A stretch of DNA of 64,000 nucleotides from Bradyrhizobium sp. NP1 (GTDB lineage Bacteria; Pseudomonadota; Alphaproteobacteria; Rhizobiales; Xanthobacteraceae), in contig NZ_CP127385.1 in assembly GCF_030378205.1 (NCBI RefSeq), positions 3,140,001 through 3,204,000 of the forward strand, written 5' to 3'. A program made the translations under genes and the position numbers. The number at the start of each line of letters is the position of its first letter. The stretch's first letter is position 1. The notes below the pieces were generated by a model. That model had not been told where the DNA came from and made no database searches. It worked only from the letters and a program-made list of their open reading frames with translations. Below, in pieces: positions 59,838 through 64,000 of the stretch.

Positions 59838-60540
59838 GTCACTCTCCCCTTTCAGGCTCATTTCGGCGAAGCGTACCGTGTTGAGGGCTGTGCGTCCTGT
59901 AGAACGAGGCTCTCAGGGTAATAATCTAATAAGCGATAGTGGTGGCGCGATCGGGCATTGCAGCTCAAGTCGGGCGCGCCCCTAGAGAAGGCCTGAGGGC
60001 AGGACTTTTCCCCCAATGGTAATTGAAACTTCATAGACTAGAGACAGACTTAGCCTGCTGGGGATTTGAGGGCCCGGCCACGGAAATACCAGCGCCGCCC
60101 TGTGATCATATTCCGCCGGGCGGCGTTTTGCGCATTAAGATGTCCTAGTTCCGAGCTGTGTCTAGCTGGCGAGTTCGCAGCATGGTCGGAGGGTCGGCTT
60201 GATTTCCAACATTACATAGGACGCCGATAACAGCGGATCGAGCATCGCCGCGCACGAGCGAAGACGTAATAACTTATATGGAAAATCGGATGACGACGCT
60301 GTTTGCATCAGCCCGTTGTTGGCACGAAGCTGCCGACCCGGGATGTCTGCTATCCGGTCGCTACATGGGGTAAACCGGACATGGCCCAAAAGGCCCAATT
60401 CGGTAGCGATTGACCCAGTGCAGACTTGGCCTACAGGCAATCCTTCGGCGAACCACCATTGGAATATGTGCTAGTGTTGGGTGTTGGCCGTCGAGAGCAG
60501 CCCCGAGAACTAGTGATACTTATCGGAGCCCCGAGTGATC
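59838..60540. other. Gap with terminator and a dispersed repeat
   Basis: No gene is supported. A terminator-like hairpin lies at 60093-60129. The reverse strand over 60290-60420 reads HVRFTPCSDRIADIPGRQLR, one of the degenerate HVRFTP/ADI-type dispersed repeats also seen at 61535, 63130 and 63675. The promoter of the following gene lies near 60440-60530. Confidence 0.5.
60093..60129 (+). terminator. Hairpin with T-tail
   Basis: CGCCGCCC (60093-60100) pairs with GGGCGGCG (60118-60125), followed by TTTT. It is a plus-strand intrinsic terminator form with a 17-base loop, although no plus-strand gene precedes it nearby. Confidence 0.6.
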
Positions 60541-61530
60541 ATGAGGCGGCGCGAAGTAATCCTTATGGTTGCAGGCGCTGCTGCAGGTTATTCCCGTATG
60601 GCTTGGGCCCAGCAGCCCCTGCAGATGCGTCGGATCGGCGTGGTCATGCTATACCCTGAGAACGATCCGCAGGGACAGCTCCGCGCCACGGCATTCCAGC
60701 GTCAGCTTGAGAAGGTCGGCTGGACAATCGGGCGAAATCTTCAGGTCAATTTTCAATGGGGTGCTGGCGACGCCGATTGGGTGCGGTCAGCCACCGACCG
60801 AGCGCTGCGTCAGACACCTGATGTACTTCTGGCGAACGGCGATTCAGCCGCGCTGACAGCGCACCAGTCCACCAAAGCAGTACCGATCATATTTATCGGC
60901 AGCGGCGATCCAGTGGGTGACGGCCTAGTGCAAAGTCTCGCTCATCCCGGCGGCAATGTGACGGGCTTTGCGGTGATGGAGCCGAGCCTCGGCGCAAAAT
61001 TGCTTGGGATGCTCAAGCAGATCGCGCCGCAGGTCGCCCACATTGCCATTTTGATGAATCCAGACAATGGAACGCACAAGCGCGTCCTTGCCTTGCTTGA
61101 GGCAGCCGCCCCCGGCTTTTCCGTCGACGTCGTGTCGGCATCGGCGCGCGAAACAGCCGACATCGAAACAGCGATGACGCAGTGGGGACAAGAGCCGGGG
61201 TATGGTGTGATCGTGCCGTCTGATCCGATCACCAACTCTCGCCGCAAACTATTCATTGAACTCGCCGCACGTTACCGATTGCCGGCGATCTACGCATTGC
61301 GCGCGGCCGTTGCCGATGGCGGCCTGATGTCCTACGGAGTTGATCTGATCGAGTTGTTCAGACAGGCAGCGATCTATGCGGACCGCATTCTCAAAGGCGA
61401 GAAACCCGCTGAACTGCCCGTTCAATTGCCGACCAAGTTCGAGCTGGCGATCAATTTGAGGACCGCCAAGACGTTCGGCCTGGAGGTGCCGTCCTCGCTG
61501 CTTGCGACCGCCGACGAGGTGATCGAATAA
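60541..61530 (+). CDS. TrpX-like ABC transporter substrate-binding protein
   Basis: A 329-residue exported binding protein of the ABC_sub_bind (TrpX/YtrF-like) family, which is greatly expanded in Bradyrhizobium. It has a basic leader with MRRREVILMVAGAAAG and AWAQ cleavage. The core shows RRIGVVMLYPENDPQGQLRA, VPIIFIGSGDPVGDGLVQSL, AHPGGNVTGF and FELAINLRTAKTFGLEVPSS. The start may be the ATG at 60541 or a GTG at 60535 with better-spaced GGAG. No permease or ATPase is adjacent, as is usual for these orphan proteins. Ligands are unknown. Confidence 0.88.
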   Translation: MRRREVILMVAGAAAGYSRMAWAQQPLQMRRIGVVMLYPENDPQGQLRATAFQRQLEKVGWTIGRNLQVNFQWGAGDADWVRSATDRALRQTPDVLLANGDSAALTAHQSTKAVPIIFIGSGDPVGDGLVQSLAHPGGNVTGFAVMEPSLGAKLLGMLKQIAPQVAHIAILMNPDNGTHKRVLALLEAAAPGFSVDVVSASARETADIETAMTQWGQEPGYGVIVPSDPITNSRRKLFIELAARYRLPAIYALRAAVADGGLMSYGVDLIELFRQAAIYADRILKGEKPAELPVQLPTKFELAINLRTAKTFGLEVPSSLLATADEVIE

Positions 61531-61833
61531 TTGAGCATGTCTGTCATGGACCCGAAGCGGACCAACGGGCATGTCCACTTTTGCCCCGCTATTGGGGGAC
61601 AAGCGGACATCAATTCTGCCTCATCTGACCCGCCTCGGTCTGCTCGGCATTCCCGTTCACCCCGCGAGCCTGATCCGGCTTGCCTGCGCAACTTTCATGA
61701 TGCTTGGCGTCGTGCTGATACGGACGTAGCTGCAGAAGATGATGCGGCCGTAGTCGCTATGGCGTAACCTTGAAGCGCCCGCGTCGTCACACCAACCAGC
61801 CAACGGCGCTGTCGCCTTGTGAGAGGTCCAGCG
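61531..61833. other. Gap with dispersed repeat
   Basis: Immediately after the binding-protein stop lies a degenerate copy of the dispersed repeat (GGACCAACGGGCATGTCCAC ... GGGGGACAAGCGGACATC, 61557-61612). The rest, to 61833, shows no coding potential beyond shadows of the next gene's opposite strand. Confidence 0.5.
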
Positions 61834-62709
61834 ATGCCCGCAGATCATGATACGCGCCAAGATACGCGTCCCTTGGGTCGAACCGGCATCCATGTGCTGC
61901 CCTTGGGCATCGGCGCGAACAAGTGGCGGCGTGCCGATCGTGGGGCCGTGTTGGAAACGTACAGGACCATTCATGATGCCGGCCCGTGCATGATTGACAC
62001 GGCTGAGATCTATTTCTCGGAGCGCGTCGTGGGTGACTGCTTGCGCGCCGGTCCCATCCGCGCGGTGATAGCATCGAAATTCCTTCCCTTTCCGGGCCGA
62101 ACCTCTCCGCGCCGCCTGATGAGCGCGCTTGACGGTTCGCTCGCGCGCCTGGGCCTCAAGACAATTGATCTCTACTATGTCCATTATCCGCTGCCCTTGA
62201 TCGACGTGGGAGTGTTTGCCGAAGGCCTCGTCGAAGCGGTGAAGTCCGGCAAGGCGCGCGCGGTCGGCGTGGCAAATTTCAATGCGGACCAGATGCGCCG
62301 CATCGCCGATCACCTCGCAAGGGCAGGCGTTCCGCTTGCCGCCAATCAGGTCAACTACAGCCTGCTCCGGCGAGCAGCGGAAACAAATGGCGTGCTCGAA
62401 GCCTGCCGTGAACTCGATGTGGCACTGGTTGCGTATTTTCCCCTTGCGTCTGGCCGCCTCGCGCAGTCGTCAGACAGCATGGGCACGAATGCGCTGCTCA
62501 CTTGTCTCGCCGATATTGCCAGCGCGCATGACGCCAGCATCAGCCAGGTAGCCCTGAACTGGCTGTTGGCGCGCGACAGTCGCGTGATTCCCATCCCCGG
62601 CGCGACCAAGCCTCATCACGCCAGGGCCAATCTCGATGCACTCGGTTGGCGCTTGAGTGAGACCGAGTTCGACGCGATCGACCGAGCCTCAGCAAAGCGT
62701 GGAACATGA
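61834..62709 (+). CDS. Aldo/keto reductase
   Basis: A 291-residue NADPH-dependent aldo/keto reductase. The catalytic tetrad is visible as Asp and Tyr in IDTAEIYFSERVVGD, Lys in VIASKFLPF and His in YVHYPLPLIDVG. Later marks are ARAVGVANFNADQMRRI, LAANQVNYSLL and VIPIPGATKPHHARAN. I chose the ATG at 61834, with GAGAGG upstream, over a GTG at 61819. It reduces carbonyls; the substrate is unknown. Its stop overlaps the ATG of the broken csaA gene, so the two formed an operon before the latter decayed. Confidence 0.92.
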   Translation: MPADHDTRQDTRPLGRTGIHVLPLGIGANKWRRADRGAVLETYRTIHDAGPCMIDTAEIYFSERVVGDCLRAGPIRAVIASKFLPFPGRTSPRRLMSALDGSLARLGLKTIDLYYVHYPLPLIDVGVFAEGLVEAVKSGKARAVGVANFNADQMRRIADHLARAGVPLAANQVNYSLLRRAAETNGVLEACRELDVALVAYFPLASGRLAQSSDSMGTNALLTCLADIASAHDASISQVALNWLLARDSRVIPIPGATKPHHARANLDALGWRLSETEFDAIDRASAKRGT

Positions 62710-63043
62710 ATCCGGCGCCCATCAAACCCCTCATCTCGACCTCTGACCTCGACAAGATCGACGACCGCGTCGGGACCATTCTCGCTGTTGAGGACGGCGC
62801 ATTCGGAGAAGCTCGTACGGCTGCGTGTCGATTTCGGCGACCACGCGCGCTCCATTCTCGTCGGCATGAAAAAGGAGCGGCCATCTCCAAAGGAGATTGA
62901 AGGCCGGCAGGCGCTGTTTGTCGTGAACCTCGCGCCGCGAAAGGTGGCGGGGCGAGATTTCCGAAGGTCTCCTCTTCGATATCGGTTATGCCGATGAGAT
63001 CACGCCGGTGCTGGGGCAGGCGGAGAGGCCCGTTTCGAACGGC
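62706..63043 (+). pseudogene. csaA: Frameshifted csaA (tRNA-binding-domain protein)
   Basis: Three consecutive forward frames carry pieces of a CsaA-type EMAP/tRNA-binding protein of about 110 residues: ISTSDLDKIDDRVGTILAVE (frame of 62706), then SEKLVRLRVDFGDHARSILV and ALFVVNLAPRKVAG (shifted), then SEGLLFDIGYADEITPVLGQ (shifted again). Joined, they make a near-complete protein, so the gene was lost by at least two small indels. It overlaps the aldo/keto reductase stop by four bases. The decay looks recent, as residues are well kept. Confidence 0.9.
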
Positions 63044-63217
63044 GCCCGCGAGGCTGAGGGCCCTGTGGAGCGTCTGTTAAGCTTCGCGAAGCTTCCAATG
63101 ACAAGCGACGGCGAAGCGCTTAGTGAGCCGGGAGCGGCGACCTGTTCGGCCAAAAGTGGACCAACTATGCTCACTTGAGTTTTGTCGGCCGTGACCTCAA
63201 GCAGACCTTCTATTTCT

Positions 63218-63526
63218 CTACCGCGCAGCCATGATGGAGCTATGACGCGACTTCCCGTCGACACTTTTTCCATCTGCCCGCGGGCGCTGTTTCGCTGTTC
63301 CTAACGAAACGGCGGTTTCTCGGGCCTTCCGCGCGATGGCCGGCTTGCTTTCTAGTGTCGCGGAATTGGTCGTGAGCGACGTCGGCTCAATCGCCACGCG
63401 AACAGACATCCAACAAGCCAATGTGTTTCTACTAGCGCAGGAGTCTGCGGCCGTCTGCGCTGGCGGCGGTTGATGGCTACAGCCGAACAAGTTCGCAACC
63501 AGCGCGCCGACCAGGAGCGTTCTCAT
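63218..63526 (-). CDS. Putative small lipoprotein
   Basis: A 102-residue protein with a lipoprotein-type leader: MRTLLVGALVANLFGC, where LFGC is an acceptable lipobox with Cys16. Next comes SHQPPPAQTAADSCASRNTL and a polar Ser/Thr/Arg-rich tail. GGGAGG lies ahead of the ATG at 63526, a strong ribosome-binding site. The last part may run into repeat DNA (63130-63230), so the natural C-terminus could be altered. No family is recognised. Confidence 0.6.
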   Translation of the reverse strand: MRTLLVGALVANLFGCSHQPPPAQTAADSCASRNTLACWMSVRVAIEPTSLTTNSATLESKPAIARKARETAVSLGTAKQRPRADGKSVDGKSRHSSIMAAR

Positions 63527-64000
63527 GTAATCCTCCCAAAAAGAGGCTGAGTTCCGCCCACAATTCTTGCGGCGTGATAATGTTCGCGCTGATCATCCAT
63601 CAGACGTGCAAAAGCGTTAAACGCGCATTAAGCTTGGCCCCCCGGCCGGCCGAGAGAAGCTCCACCGTGGTTAATGTCTGCGCGGACTAAGGATGTCACT
63701 TGCTCAAGCCCGATCTCGATCAGGGAGGCGGAGCGGGACTTCCGGTTATGGCCCATTGCAACGGAAATCCATGTCCCCTGGAACGTCGGTGATCAGGGTA
63801 AGAGCAGACTCGTTATGCTCAACGCGAGTTTTGTCGCTCCTGGCCCGATGCCGACCTTGGGGCGTATGTCACCCTCCATGTCCTAATCTAGAGTTGGCCC
63901 AGCACCTAGGCATGCCCAAGGCATAATTCATTCGATTTGTGCCCAGTGTCAGTTTTGTGGCTCATGACTCCAAACGCGCGTAACGCCGAGGCCGCAGGCA
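63527..64000. other. Gap with dispersed repeat at window end
   Basis: No gene is supported. The segment around 63800-63850 (TTATGCTCAACGCGAGTTTT then GTCGCTCCTGGCC) resembles 63166-63215 (CTATGCTCACTTGAGTTTTG then TCGGCCGTGACC), both degenerate members of the dispersed repeat. The window ends in unclear sequence. Confidence 0.5.

Noticed and set aside
1..64000. CRISPR arrays, rRNA operons, complete insertion sequences or prophages
   Set aside because: No regularly spaced short repeats, rRNA cores, intact transposase with terminal repeats, or run of phage genes was seen; only scars of IS3, an IS481-like element and a P27 terminase are present.

Overview
The window looks like chromosome from an alphaproteobacterium of the Bradyrhizobium / Nitrobacteraceae group. 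This is inferred from the high-GC codon use, two phasin genes, many TrpX-like and SsuABC-type ABC transport genes, a respiratory formate dehydrogenase locus with the DUF3305/DUF3306 accessory set, a WD40-cytochrome c fusion, small proteins typical of that group, and dispersed non-coding repeats. No rRNA, tRNA, CRISPR array or complete insertion sequence was found.

Layout. (1) 1-4.1 kb: a fumarylpyruvate-hydrolase-like gene at the edge, a secreted peptidoglycan-binding protein, an MFS remnant, a phasin and a gene-poor repeat region. (2) 4.1-33.8 kb: a dense catabolic block. It holds a UbiX flavin prenyltransferase and a UbiD decarboxylase, two class A flavin monooxygenases, a gentisate-dioxygenase-like cupin next to a homogentisate-dioxygenase-like protein with an Lrp regulator between them, an FAH hydrolase, and two complete SsuABC-type importers plus an orphan permease. 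Further on are a reductase-thioesterase-glyoxalase-acyl-CoA ligase-gamma-glutamyltranspeptidase operon, a GntR regulator, a sodium-solute symporter and a class V aminotransferase. A roughly 133-bp repeat occurs in the same orientation on both sides of this block (3621 and 34374). Remnants of a GntR gene and of a gamma-glutamyltranspeptidase gene inside it point to a decayed segmental duplication.

(3) 34.9-37.5 kb: small secreted proteins, the WD40-cytochrome c fusion and two long palindromes. (4) 37.5-49.1 kb: the formate dehydrogenase locus. A large polyferredoxin diverges from five overlapping genes (a lipoate/biotin-ligase-like protein, DUF6505, DUF6352, DUF3305, DUF3306), followed by a TorD-type chaperone with an N-terminal helix-turn-helix, a twin-arginine small protein and the FDH alpha, beta and gamma subunits. 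(5) 49.2-52.8 kb: IS and DUF remnants, then a pyrophosphate-type phosphofructokinase beside an archaeal-type fructose-1,6-bisphosphate aldolase/phosphatase. (6) 52.8-56.9 kb: a decayed mobile zone with several hairpins, a candidate structured RNA, a mobile-element-type HTH protein, a thioredoxin remnant, and a truncated radical SAM gene abutting a phage P27-type terminase fragment. (7) 57-64 kb: an MHS-family transporter, a second phasin, a TrpX-like binding protein, an aldo/keto reductase, a frameshifted csaA and diffuse repeats.

Working model for the catabolic block: aromatic acids are imported by the SsuABC-type systems, decarboxylated by UbiD (with prenyl-FMN from UbiX) and/or hydroxylated by the flavin monooxygenases. 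The ring is then cleaved by the cupin and HmgA-type dioxygenases, and the acyl-pyruvate is hydrolysed by FAH enzymes. The individual families are clear; the actual substrates are inference.
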